From: W2P13-069 sp051876105
GTDB lineage: Bacteria > Actinomycetota > Coriobacteriia > Coriobacteriales > QAMH01
DNA: 12,848 nucleotides
Assembly (NCBI GenBank): GCA_051876105.1
Contig: JBJEHN010000142.1
Span: 1 to 12,848, forward strand
Reading direction: 5' to 3'
Made by a program: the position numbers and the translations under genes. The notes under the pieces are model-generated. The model did not search any database, had not been told where the DNA came from, and worked only from the letters and a program-made list of their open reading frames with translations. Each line of letters opens with the position of its first letter. Position 1 is the first letter of the stretch. Of this stretch, positions 6,173 through 12,848 are shown one piece after another.

Positions 6173-8248
6173 ATGGAAATGGGTTGGAACACACAATCGA
6201 ATATTGAATTGGAGGACGAGTTCTCGCCGCGGCTGAGCCCGGTGGAGCTGCGCAACCTCCAGCTCATCAACGACCCGGCCCTCGCCGGCTACCACCAGGG
6301 CGGCCGCAAGCCCTTCGGCATACACGTGGGCGGCGGCGAGGAGGTCGATCTCACGGTGAGCGCCGGCGGCAACGTGGCGCGCCTTGGCGGCGAGTTCGAA
6401 CGGCCCGTGGTGGAGCAGACCTGTTGGCAGGGCTTCCGCTACAGCGTGCTGCCAGACGGCGGCGTGCGCCTGGACGCCTATGTGGGCGGCGCGGATGCCG
6501 TGTTCGAGGAAGTCGAGCTGCCCGAGGAGCTCAACGCCGCCAAGGAGGCGGGCGTTGCGCACGGCATATGCGTTGCCATCCCGCTGGCGGTGGAGGGCCG
6601 CCCCGTTACCCAGCTGGAGCCGGGGCTCTTTAGCTCCTGGCCGGCTGTGCTGGGCGTGCGCCTAGGCGAGCCGCTGCCAGGTGTTGAGCCGGCGTTCATG
6701 ACCGACGGGCTGGCCCTGTACTCGCCCTGCGGCACCCGCCTGCTGCAGCTGGCCGCGCACTGCCAGCGCTACTGCGTGCGCGAGGGCTGTGAGGAGGTGG
6801 CGCCGCGCGCCTTCGACTCCGCCGCCAGCCTCAAACGCGTCGAGCTGCCCGCGGGCCTGCGCTGCATCGGGCGCCTGGCGTTTGCCAAGAGCGGGCTTCA
6901 GGCCGTCGAGCTGCCGGCCTCGCTGCAGGTTGTGGGCGAGAAGGCCTTCTACTCCTGCCGCCAGCTCACGGCGTGTACCTTTGCTGCCGGGCTGCGCGAG
7001 GTCGGTGCCGAGGCCTTTGCCAACTCCGGCTTGGCGCGCGCCTTCCTGCCCGCCAGCCTGGAGAAGCTGGGCGCAGCGGCCTTCAACGGCACCCCCGCGC
7101 AAAAGCGCCTGGCAGAGGGCTCCATCACGATCGACGAGCGCAACTGGCAGCTGAGCCTGGATGAGGGCGGCGGCCTGTACTCCGGCGGCGTGCTGCTGGA
7201 GTACCTGGGCTGCGGCAGGGCCTACGAGGTCCGCCCCGGCACCTGGAGCATCGCCGAGGCCGCGTGCCGCCGCAACCCCTACCTGCAGGCCGTGGTCCTG
7301 CCGGAGAGCGTGGGTGAGATAGGCGCCGAGGCCTTCCGCGGCTGCCGCAACCTGGAGTACCTGGGCCTGCCGGAGGCGCTGGAGCGCATCGGGGCGCGCG
7401 CCTTCATGGACACGCGCATCCGCGAGCTGCGCCTCTCCAAGAACGTGCTGCAGATCGGCGAGTCCGCGCTGCTGGTGCAGGGCGAGAGCCCCCAGCACAG
7501 CGCGCGCCAGCTGCCCAAGGTGGAGCTCGACCCCAACAACATCTTCTTCTACGTGGAAAGCGGGCTGCTGTGCCAGCGCGGCGGCGGCAGCAACGGCGGC
7601 GACGCCTGCGTGCTCTACGTGGGGCCGGACAACATCGTGCGCATCCCCAGCGCCGTCAACCGCCTGCTGCCCAACGCCATGAGCGGGGCCACCGGCATCG
7701 ACGAGCTCTACATCCACGGGCACCTGCACAGCATCTGCCGCGACGCGCTCACCGTGGCGCGCAGCATCCCCGTGCTGCACGTGGAGTTCGCCGAGGAACT
7801 GGACGGCCGCGAGAGATGCGACTTCATCGTGCCGAGCCTCTCGGCGCGCTACCGCGTGCTCACCAACCTGCTGACCACCAGCGCCAAGGGCACGGTGTTC
7901 GACTTCGACTACTACGACTCATGGGTCTCCAACGCGCCCAAGCTGGAGGAGTTCGCCCCGGCGGCGCTGCAGCGCCTGGCGGTGCCCGTGCGCCTGAGCG
8001 CCCGCGCGCGCGAGGTCTACCTGGGGATCCTGCGCCGCAAGCAGGTGCAGGTGTGCCGCCTGTTCTCGCAGGCGGGCAACATGGGCGCGCTGGAGCTGAT
8101 GTGCGCCCAGCGCGTGCTGGATCGAGCGACGGTGGAGGCGGAGCTCCAGGCCGCAACGCAGGCCGGCCAGGCCCAGGCCACGGCCTGCCTGCTCGAGCTC
8201 AAGCGGCGCCAAGGCTGGGCAGCAGGGGGGTTGGACTTGAGCTTGTGA
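6173..8248 (+). CDS. Cytoplasmic BspA-like leucine-rich-repeat protein
   Basis: A 691-aa protein without a signal peptide or membrane segment. LRR_5 (BspA / Treponema pallidum type) repeats occupy about 205-310 and 355-435, with the pattern (I/V)...AF...L..V.LP..L..IG..AF. The linking segments DGLALYSPCGTRLL (178-191), GLYSGGVLLEYLG (334-346) and the Tyr/Gly stretch near 460-490 are typical of this class, where repeats alternate with 'dG-LYs' units. The C-terminus (about 605-680) is helical and ends in AGQAQATACLLELKRRQ, resembling the ankyrin-like tail often found on intracellular LRR_5 proteins. The N-terminal 200 residues are not recognised. BspA repeats are protein-interaction surfaces; a scaffold or substrate-recognition role for the downstream VWA/MoxR pair is inferred from position. 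ATG 6173 is chosen as the first start with any ribosome-binding site; ATG 6179 is an alternative. Confidence 0.8.
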   Translation: MEMGWNTQSNIELEDEFSPRLSPVELRNLQLINDPALAGYHQGGRKPFGIHVGGGEEVDLTVSAGGNVARLGGEFERPVVEQTCWQGFRYSVLPDGGVRLDAYVGGADAVFEEVELPEELNAAKEAGVAHGICVAIPLAVEGRPVTQLEPGLFSSWPAVLGVRLGEPLPGVEPAFMTDGLALYSPCGTRLLQLAAHCQRYCVREGCEEVAPRAFDSAASLKRVELPAGLRCIGRLAFAKSGLQAVELPASLQVVGEKAFYSCRQLTACTFAAGLREVGAEAFANSGLARAFLPASLEKLGAAAFNGTPAQKRLAEGSITIDERNWQLSLDEGGGLYSGGVLLEYLGCGRAYEVRPGTWSIAEAACRRNPYLQAVVLPESVGEIGAEAFRGCRNLEYLGLPEALERIGARAFMDTRIRELRLSKNVLQIGESALLVQGESPQHSARQLPKVELDPNNIFFYVESGLLCQRGGGSNGGDACVLYVGPDNIVRIPSAVNRLLPNAMSGATGIDELYIHGHLHSICRDALTVARSIPVLHVEFAEELDGRERCDFIVPSLSARYRVLTNLLTTSAKGTVFDFDYYDSWVSNAPKLEEFAPAALQRLAVPVRLSARAREVYLGILRRKQVQVCRLFSQAGNMGALELMCAQRVLDRATVEAELQAATQAGQAQATACLLELKRRQGWAAGGLDLSL

Positions 8249-8258
8249 CGGAAGAACA

Positions 8259-8309
8259 GGGCCTGTCCCCAAGGGAAGGGGCCTGTCCCCAAACGCGGGG
8301 CCTGTCCCC
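8259..8309 (+). repeat. Three GGGCCTGTCCCC repeats, 19-20 bp period
   Basis: Identical 12-mers GGGCCTGTCCCC lie at 8259-8270, 8279-8290 and 8298-8309; the first two are followed by AA. The ends of each unit (GGG...CCCC) can pair into a small hairpin. The array begins 10 nt after the LRR stop codon. Similar GGGGACAGGCCCC motifs are, to my recollection, frequent between genes of Eggerthella-like genomes, so this is probably a dispersed repeat family. Confidence 0.75.
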
Positions 8310-8315
8310 GGAGGT

Positions 8316-8437
8316 TCAGGGCTGCGGCGTGTCGTGTCTGCGGCTGCGGAAAAGTTGCGGCGCCCCGCTGGCTTGCAGGTCAACGGCTGGGTGTCATGCG
8401 CCTGTCAGCTCGCAGACGCGACATGCGGCAGCCCTGA
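8316..8437. repeat. Long inverted repeat (27-bp arms) between LRR and VWA genes
   Basis: The left arm 8316-8342 (starting TCAGGGCTGC) pairs with the right arm 8411-8437 (ending GCAGCCCTGA). Over 27 positions there are 24 Watson-Crick pairs, two G-U (8329/8424 and 8335/8418) and one G-G mismatch (8326/8427). With a one-base bulge at 8410 the stem extends four more pairs (8343-8346 with 8406-8409). The enclosed 59 nt include GTTG...CAAC and other short stems. It could be a folded 5' leader element of the VWA mRNA, a small RNA, a terminator or a MITE-like element. It ends 21 nt before the VWA ribosome-binding site. Confidence 0.75.
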
Positions 8438-8476
8438 GGCAAACGCGTAAAGAGCAACGAGGGAGGTGTTCGGTAC

Positions 8477-10210
8477 ATGAAGGATGTGACGCCCATCGCG
8501 CAAGACGACGTGATGCTGCAGCGCAAGGAGGCCCTGCGCGAGCGCGGCTTCAAGCCCGCCCAGACGGCCGAGGGCGAGCGCCTCAAGCTCAGCACGCTCG
8601 AGGAAGAGGAGCGCCGCCAGCGCAAGTACCGCGCCGCCCTGCCCATCGCCGTCGACATCCTCGAGGAGGCCCGCAACGCGCTCGCGGTGCGCTTCCGCTT
8701 CCTCGACCAGGTGCTCTGGCGCATGCCGCTGGTGCCGAGTGACCAGATCTTCGGCATCTCCTGCGACGGCCGCAGCCTGGTCTTCGACCCGGTCTACATC
8801 GTTGACCGCTTCAAGCTGGGGCCCAACGAGGTCGTGCGCGACGTGGCGCACTGCCTCTTCCACTGCATCTTCCGCCACCCCTTCGGGCTCTACATCGTGC
8901 TGCGCCAGCCCTGGGACGTGGCCTGCGACATCGCCGTCGAGGTCATGCTCATGGAGCTTCTGGGCGAGGCCTTCCCCAGCAACATGGACCGCCGCGCCAA
9001 GGACTCGCTGCGCGTGCTGCGCGCCCAGTGCGGCGGCGTGCTCACGGCCGAGCGCCTGTACCGCTTCTTCGGCGACGAGGGCAACCACACGGACTTCGCC
9101 TCGCTGGGGCGGCTGTTCTTCCACGACTCGCACGGCCTGTGGTACGGCCCGGACGACGAGGAGGGCATCGCGCAGGGGAGCACCCGCGCGCGCCGCCAGG
9201 CAGAGGGGGAGGACAGCCGCCCCCAGAGCCGCAGCCTGCCCACCCAGGGCGGCACCGAGCAGCTCGACGGCATCTCCACCGGGCCGGTCGAGGTACCCCT
9301 GCCAGACGACGAGGACGGCCCTGAGTCCGGCGAGCCCGCCGATGCCGCCGGCGACGAGCCCGGCGAGGCCCAGGGAGCGGGCGACGGCGCCGGCAGCGGG
9401 CAGCCCCAGCCCAGCGAGCAGGAGCCCCAGCCCAGCGACGAAGAGCTCGCCCAGCAGTGGGAGGAGCTCTCGCGCCGCATCCAGGTGGAGCTCGAGACGC
9501 GCCTCACCCAGCAGGGCTCCGGCGCCGGCAACCTGGTGGCCCAGCTCAGGGCCGTCAACCGCGAGAAGCACGACTACGCCGCCTTCCTCAAGCGCTTTGC
9601 CACGCTACACGAGCGCATGAAGGTCAACGACGACGAGTTCGACTACATCTACTACACCTTCGGGCTCAAGCGCTACGGCAACATGCCGCTCATCGAGCCG
9701 CTCGAGTACAAGGAGGACCGCCAGGTCTGCGACTTCTGCATCGCCATCGACACCTCGGAGTCGTGCTCCGGCGAGCTGGTGCAGGCCTTCGTCCGCAAGA
9801 CCTACAACATCCTGCGCCAAGCGGGCAGCTTCGGCTCGCGGGTGAACATCCACATCATCCAGTGCGACGCGGCGGTGCAGCGCGACGACAAGATCCAGAG
9901 CCTGGAGCAACTCGAGCTCTTCTTGGAGGGCATGGAGCTGGTGGGCTTTGGCGGCACGGACTTCAGGCCCGTCTTCTCCTACGTGGACACGCTGGTGGAG
10001 AAGGGCGAGTTCTCGGACCTGCGGGGCATCGTCTACTTCACAGACGGCGAGGGCACCTTCCCCCGCAAGCCACCGGCCTACGACGCCGTCTTCGCCTTCC
10101 TCGACGACGGCTACAGCGACCCGGAGGTGCCGCCCTGGGCCCTCAAGGTGCTCTTGAGCGAAGACGAGCTTGACGTGAAGGAAGCGGGGCCAGCCCGCAG
10201 GAGGAGTTGA
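8477..10210 (+). CDS. DUF2201-like VWA protein with degenerate metallopeptidase domain
   Basis: A 577-aa cytoplasmic protein. Residues about 50-220 resemble the putative metallopeptidase domain that precedes DUF2201 VWA domains. It carries the zinc-site-like segment VAHCLFHCIFRHP (123-135) and WDVACDIAVE (146-155), but the HExxH glutamate is Cys126. A low-complexity acidic/Pro linker (about 226-325) contains PQPSEQE/PQPSDEE repeats. The C-terminal VWA-like domain (about 415-565) has a MIDAS motif DTSES (425-429), GGTDFRPVF (492-500) and FTDGEG (521-526), so metal-ion-dependent ligand binding is plausible. ATG 8477 follows a strong ribosome-binding site, GGGAGGTG (8461-8468). The MoxR-type ATPase gene follows after 5 nt, the usual pairing for VWA co-factors of MoxR ATPases. 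Cleavage activity is doubtful; a binding or adaptor role is more likely. Confidence 0.85.
   Translation: MKDVTPIAQDDVMLQRKEALRERGFKPAQTAEGERLKLSTLEEEERRQRKYRAALPIAVDILEEARNALAVRFRFLDQVLWRMPLVPSDQIFGISCDGRSLVFDPVYIVDRFKLGPNEVVRDVAHCLFHCIFRHPFGLYIVLRQPWDVACDIAVEVMLMELLGEAFPSNMDRRAKDSLRVLRAQCGGVLTAERLYRFFGDEGNHTDFASLGRLFFHDSHGLWYGPDDEEGIAQGSTRARRQAEGEDSRPQSRSLPTQGGTEQLDGISTGPVEVPLPDDEDGPESGEPADAAGDEPGEAQGAGDGAGSGQPQPSEQEPQPSDEELAQQWEELSRRIQVELETRLTQQGSGAGNLVAQLRAVNREKHDYAAFLKRFATLHERMKVNDDEFDYIYYTFGLKRYGNMPLIEPLEYKEDRQVCDFCIAIDTSESCSGELVQAFVRKTYNILRQAGSFGSRVNIHIIQCDAAVQRDDKIQSLEQLELFLEGMELVGFGGTDFRPVFSYVDTLVEKGEFSDLRGIVYFTDGEGTFPRKPPAYDAVFAFLDDGYSDPEVPPWALKVLLSEDELDVKEAGPARRRS
10199..10206 (+). 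promoter_or_regulatory. Ribosome-binding site inside the VWA gene
   Basis: AGGAGGAG lies in the last codons of the VWA gene, 9 nt before ATG 10216. Together with the 5-nt intergenic gap this indicates translational coupling. It also rules out the TTG at 10207, which directly abuts it, as the start. Confidence 0.75.
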
Positions 10211-10215
10211 GAAGC

Positions 10216-11730
10216 ATGAACATCAAGAAGGCAAAGCAGCAGGTCAAGGACACGATCGAGGCCTACCTCGCCTGCGACGAGCAGGGCCAGCCGCTGCTGC
10301 CGCCCGAAAAGCAGCGCCCCATCTTCCTCGTGGGCGCGCCGGGCATCGGCAAGACGGCCATCATGGCGCAGATCGCCGCGGAGCTCGACTTGGGGCTCGT
10401 GAGCTACTCGATGACGCACCACACGCGCCAGAGCGCGCTCGGCCTGCCGTTCATCGTGGAGCGCGAGTACGGCGGCTACTCCTACGAGGCCAGCGAGTAC
10501 ACCATGAGCGAGATCGTGGCCTCCGTCTTCGACTGCATGAGGGCCAGCGGCCGCGAGAAGGGCATCCTCTTCCTGGACGAGATCAACTGCGTCTCCGAGA
10601 CGCTCTACCCCTCGATGCTGCAGTTCCTGCAGTTCAAGACCTTCGGGCGCCACCAGGTGCCGCAGGGCTGGGTGGTCGTCACCGCGGGCAACCCGCCGGA
10701 ATACAACCGCAGCGTCCACGAGTTCGACGTGGTCACGCTCGACCGTGTGAAGAAGGTGGCCGTGGAGCCCGACTACGAGGCCTGGCGCTCGTACGCGGCA
10801 GACCGCGGCGTGCACCCGGCGGTGCTCACCTTCCTGGACGTGAAGAAGGACCGCTTCTACAAGGTGGAGCAGACGCTCGAGGGCAAGGCCTTCGTCACCG
10901 CGCGCGGCTGGGACGACCTCTCCGACATCATCCAGGTCTACGAGCGCCTGGGCAAGGAGGTCGACCGCGACCTGGTGGGCCACTACGTGCAGGTGCCGGC
11001 AATCGCCGCGGAGTTCGCCACCTACTACGAGCTCTTCAACAAGTACCGCGACGACTACCGCGTCGACGAGATCCTGGCGGGCTGCGCGCCGGCCGAGGTG
11101 CTACAGCGCGCCCAGGAGGCCGCCTTCGACGAGCGCCTCTCGCTGGTGGGGCTGCTGCTGGACGCCCTGGTGGCCCAGCAGGCGGCCGTCATGGAGAAGA
11201 CCGACCTGCTGCTGCGCCTGCGCGACGACCTGCGCGCTGTGAAGGCCACCGTGCTCGAGCACGGGTGCGCCGCGCTGCCCCTGCTGCAGGAGCTGCAAGC
11301 CCGCCGCAGCGGCGAGCTGGAGACCCTGGCGGCAAGCGGCGGGGCCTCCGGCGCCAAGCGCAAGCTGCTGCGTGCTGAGCTCGAGCAGCTGGCCGCCTAC
11401 GAGCAGGCGGTGCGCGAGGGAGCGGGGGAGGACGACGCCCAGGGCCAGCTCGCCTGCCTGGAGGCCGCCTTCGCCGCCGGTGCGGACGTTAGCGCCCAGG
11501 CAGCCGGCATCGAGGAGCAGCTCGCGGCCGCGTTCGCCTTCTTGGAGGAGGCCTTCGGCGACGCGCAGGAGATGCTCGTCTTCACCACCGAGCTCACGCA
11601 GCGCACGGCTTCTGCGCGCTTTGTGGCGCAATACGGCAGCCCCTCGTACTACCAGCACAACGAGACCATGATCCTCTCGGACCGCCAGCGCGAGCTGCGC
11701 CGCCGCATCGAGGACCTCGAGGAACTCTAG
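10216..11730 (+). CDS. MoxR-type AAA+ ATPase with helical C-terminal extension
   Basis: A 504-aa cytoplasmic ATPase. The AAA+ core (about 1-285) has Walker A GAPGIGKT (40-47), Walker B ILFLDE (117-122) and sensor I TAGNPPEYN (156-164). The TLDRVKKVAVEP segment (174-185) and a helical lid domain follow. MoxR ATPases act as hexameric remodellers together with VWA proteins, in the manner of RavA-ViaA. The remaining 200 or so residues are not a standard MoxR part: they are almost all helical, rich in Ala/Glu/Leu/Gln, with coiled-coil-like heptads (roughly 300-400 and 430-475) and a charged helical end, RQRELRRRIEDLEEL. This extension could dock the VWA or LRR partner. The gene is coupled to the preceding VWA gene. 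A hairpin follows the stop codon, so the next gene may be partly uncoupled. Confidence 0.9.
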   Translation: MNIKKAKQQVKDTIEAYLACDEQGQPLLPPEKQRPIFLVGAPGIGKTAIMAQIAAELDLGLVSYSMTHHTRQSALGLPFIVEREYGGYSYEASEYTMSEIVASVFDCMRASGREKGILFLDEINCVSETLYPSMLQFLQFKTFGRHQVPQGWVVVTAGNPPEYNRSVHEFDVVTLDRVKKVAVEPDYEAWRSYAADRGVHPAVLTFLDVKKDRFYKVEQTLEGKAFVTARGWDDLSDIIQVYERLGKEVDRDLVGHYVQVPAIAAEFATYYELFNKYRDDYRVDEILAGCAPAEVLQRAQEAAFDERLSLVGLLLDALVAQQAAVMEKTDLLLRLRDDLRAVKATVLEHGCAALPLLQELQARRSGELETLAASGGASGAKRKLLRAELEQLAAYEQAVREGAGEDDAQGQLACLEAAFAAGADVSAQAAGIEEQLAAAFAFLEEAFGDAQEMLVFTTELTQRTASARFVAQYGSPSYYQHNETMILSDRQRELRRRIEDLEEL

Positions 11731-11745
11731 CTCCATTAGCAACCC

Positions 11746-11773
11746 GCGCTGGGGGCCGCGCATCCCGCAGCGC
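11746..11773 (+). terminator. Weak hairpin between the ATPase and trigger-factor-like genes
   Basis: GCGCTG (11746-11751) pairs with CAGCGC (11768-11773) across a 16-nt G/C-rich loop, 15 nt after the ATPase stop codon. The downstream sequence TTGTTGACC is only slightly T-rich. This may be partial termination, or an mRNA processing or stability element within the operon. Confidence 0.3.
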
Positions 11774-11810
11774 TTGTTGACCTGCAAACCGTTTTAGGAA
11801 AGGGACCACA

Positions 11811-12653
11811 ATGAGCAAGTACACACTGACCTCCTACGAGCCCGTGAACCTGGAGCTCCCCAAGCCCCAAGTGCCCGAGAGCCTGGTGGACGAGCAGATC
11901 GCCAAGATGATGGAGCCGCTCTCCGCCTACCACGAGGTCGCAGAGGACCGCGGCGCCCTGCCGGGCGACTTCCTGGTCGTGACCACGGAGGACCCGCGCC
12001 TGGACGGCAACCCGGCCAGCAACTTCCTCATGCAGCACTCCGTCTACCACCTGGGCGCCGGCGAGATGCCCAAGACCTTTGACGACGAGCTCATCGGCCT
12101 CAAGGCCGGCCAGACCAAGGCCGTCGAGGCCCGCGTCAAGCTGCCGCTCATGGCCGACGGCGAGACCGCGCCGCTCACCATGACGCTGCACTTGGAGAAG
12201 ATCCTCTACACCGTGACCCCCGAGCTCACCGACGAGCTGGTATGCGAGCACTTCGCCCCGGCCACCACGGTAGCCGAGTTCCGCGAGGGCGTGGCCAAGC
12301 AGTTCGGCCTGCCCGACATGGCCAAGACCGACCCGATGTTCCCCGACCTGGTGCTCAAGGAGCTCGCAACCCGCCTGGTGGAGGAGCCCGACGAGGCCGA
12401 CCGCCTGCCCGGCATGCCCACAGACGCCCTGCGCGCCACCTGCGCCATCGACGCCCTGGCCGAGCACCTCGACATCCAGCTCGAGGAAGACGACATCATC
12501 GCCCAGATGCCCGGCGACGACCTCAACCAGCGCATCAAGGTCTACGGCCAGCTCAAGGAGCAGGGCAAGGAGGCCGAGGCCGCGGTCTTCGCCAAGCGCG
12601 AGGCCGCGCTGAGCTGGCTCGTCAACCACTCCAAGGTCTCCTACACGAAGTAA
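11811..12653 (+). CDS. Trigger-factor-like PPIase/chaperone lacking the ribosome-binding domain
   Basis: A 280-aa cytoplasmic protein. Residues about 10-50 resemble the helix that precedes the FKBP-like domain of trigger factor. Residues about 52-133 look like the FKBP-type PPIase domain (GDFLVV..., LGAGEMPKTFDDELIGLKAGQTKAVEARVKLP region, in short pieces). Residues about 137-280 look like the helical trigger-factor C-domain (ELTDELVCEHFAP..., ending ALSWLVNHSKV). Full trigger factor is about 430 aa; the missing part is the N-terminal domain with the ribosome-docking loop. It therefore probably acts off the ribosome, folding or holding specific clients. ATG 11811 has a good ribosome-binding site (GGAAAGGG, 11797-11804). 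It is the fourth gene of the cluster, 80 nt after the MoxR ATPase, suggesting a shared protein-maturation role. The cell's own tig should exist elsewhere. Confidence 0.75.
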   Translation: MSKYTLTSYEPVNLELPKPQVPESLVDEQIAKMMEPLSAYHEVAEDRGALPGDFLVVTTEDPRLDGNPASNFLMQHSVYHLGAGEMPKTFDDELIGLKAGQTKAVEARVKLPLMADGETAPLTMTLHLEKILYTVTPELTDELVCEHFAPATTVAEFREGVAKQFGLPDMAKTDPMFPDLVLKELATRLVEEPDEADRLPGMPTDALRATCAIDALAEHLDIQLEEDDIIAQMPGDDLNQRIKVYGQLKEQGKEAEAAVFAKREAALSWLVNHSKVSYTK

Positions 12654-12696
12654 CCCCAACGGCCCGCAGCGCCTGGGCTGGGAAAGGACAGGGCAC

Positions 12697-12848
12697 ATGG
12701 AATTCAAGGAGTTGCGCGAGCAGGTCGACGCCATGCCGGCCGGGCAGCGCAAGGACTACCGCAAGATCTTCTCGTTCTGCGGGGCGGGCGGCCGGGTGTG
12801 GCCGCAGCTGGCCGCGCACCTCGAGGCCGCTGCCACGGTGCGCGAGTT
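12697..12848 (+). CDS. Start of an unrecognised gene, cut by the window end
   Basis: An open frame runs from ATG 12697 to the edge, giving 50 complete codons: MEFKELREQVDAMPAG at the start, then a basic stretch, a Gly-rich FCGAGGRVW and an Ala-rich helix. GGAAAGGA (12681-12688) lies 8 nt upstream. Base composition and codon use match the upstream genes. The 43-nt gap after the trigger-factor-like gene suggests the same operon. No domain can be assigned from so short a piece. Confidence 0.65.
   Translation, partial: MEFKELREQVDAMPAGQRKDYRKIFSFCGAGGRVWPQLAAHLEAAATVRE

Noticed and set aside
6662..7780. 372-codon - strand ORF inside the LRR gene
   Set aside because: Ala/Gly/Gln/His-rich antisense shadow; the LRR_5 repeats on the + strand are unambiguous.
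8259..8309. CRISPR array
   Set aside because: Units are only 12 bp with 7-8 bp gaps and there are no cas genes.

Overview
The window is a high-GC bacterial chromosome segment. Long G/C-ending codon ORFs, tandem 12-TM MFS paralogs beside an AcoR-like sigma-54 activator, BspA-type leucine-rich repeat proteins and GGGCCTGTCCCC-type intergenic repeats together suggest a Coriobacteriia / Eggerthellaceae-like actinobacterium (Eggerthella, Gordonibacter, Adlercreutzia, Slackia kin). This placement is inference; no rRNA or other marker gene is present.

Left part (1-801): two small cysteine-rich zinc-ribbon proteins on the + strand, of 78 and 110 aa. The second carries four CxxC...CxxC ribbons almost end to end.

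Middle-left (802-6113): a transporter/regulator block. A 357-nt regulatory gap holds a good -24/-12 sigma-54 promoter, a perfect 10-bp palindrome and a structured leader. Two tandem paralogous MFS transporters follow (1159-2409 with a probable CTG start, and 2593-3807), separated by a 13-bp hairpin. Both upstream regions share the same short motifs. Convergent to them, on the - strand, lies a GAF-PAS-AAA+-Fis sigma-54 activator of the AcoR type (3954-6104). The simplest reading is that the activator senses a small molecule and switches on the transporters with RNA polymerase-sigma54. The substrate cannot be read from the sequence.

Right part (6173-12848): a five-gene + strand cluster. It has a cytoplasmic BspA-like LRR protein, a DUF2201-like VWA protein whose HExxH motif reads HCLFH, a MoxR-type AAA+ ATPase with a long helical C-terminal extension, a trigger-factor-like protein lacking the ribosome-binding domain, and the first 50 codons of an unrecognised gene. 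The ATPase start is translationally coupled to the VWA gene. MoxR-VWA pairs are known or suspected protein-remodelling machines, so with a PPIase/chaperone and an LRR scaffold next door the cluster looks like a protein assembly or quality-control module. The 228-nt gap between the LRR and VWA genes holds three GGGCCTGTCCCC repeats and a nearly perfect 27-bp inverted repeat, the most conspicuous non-coding structure in the window.
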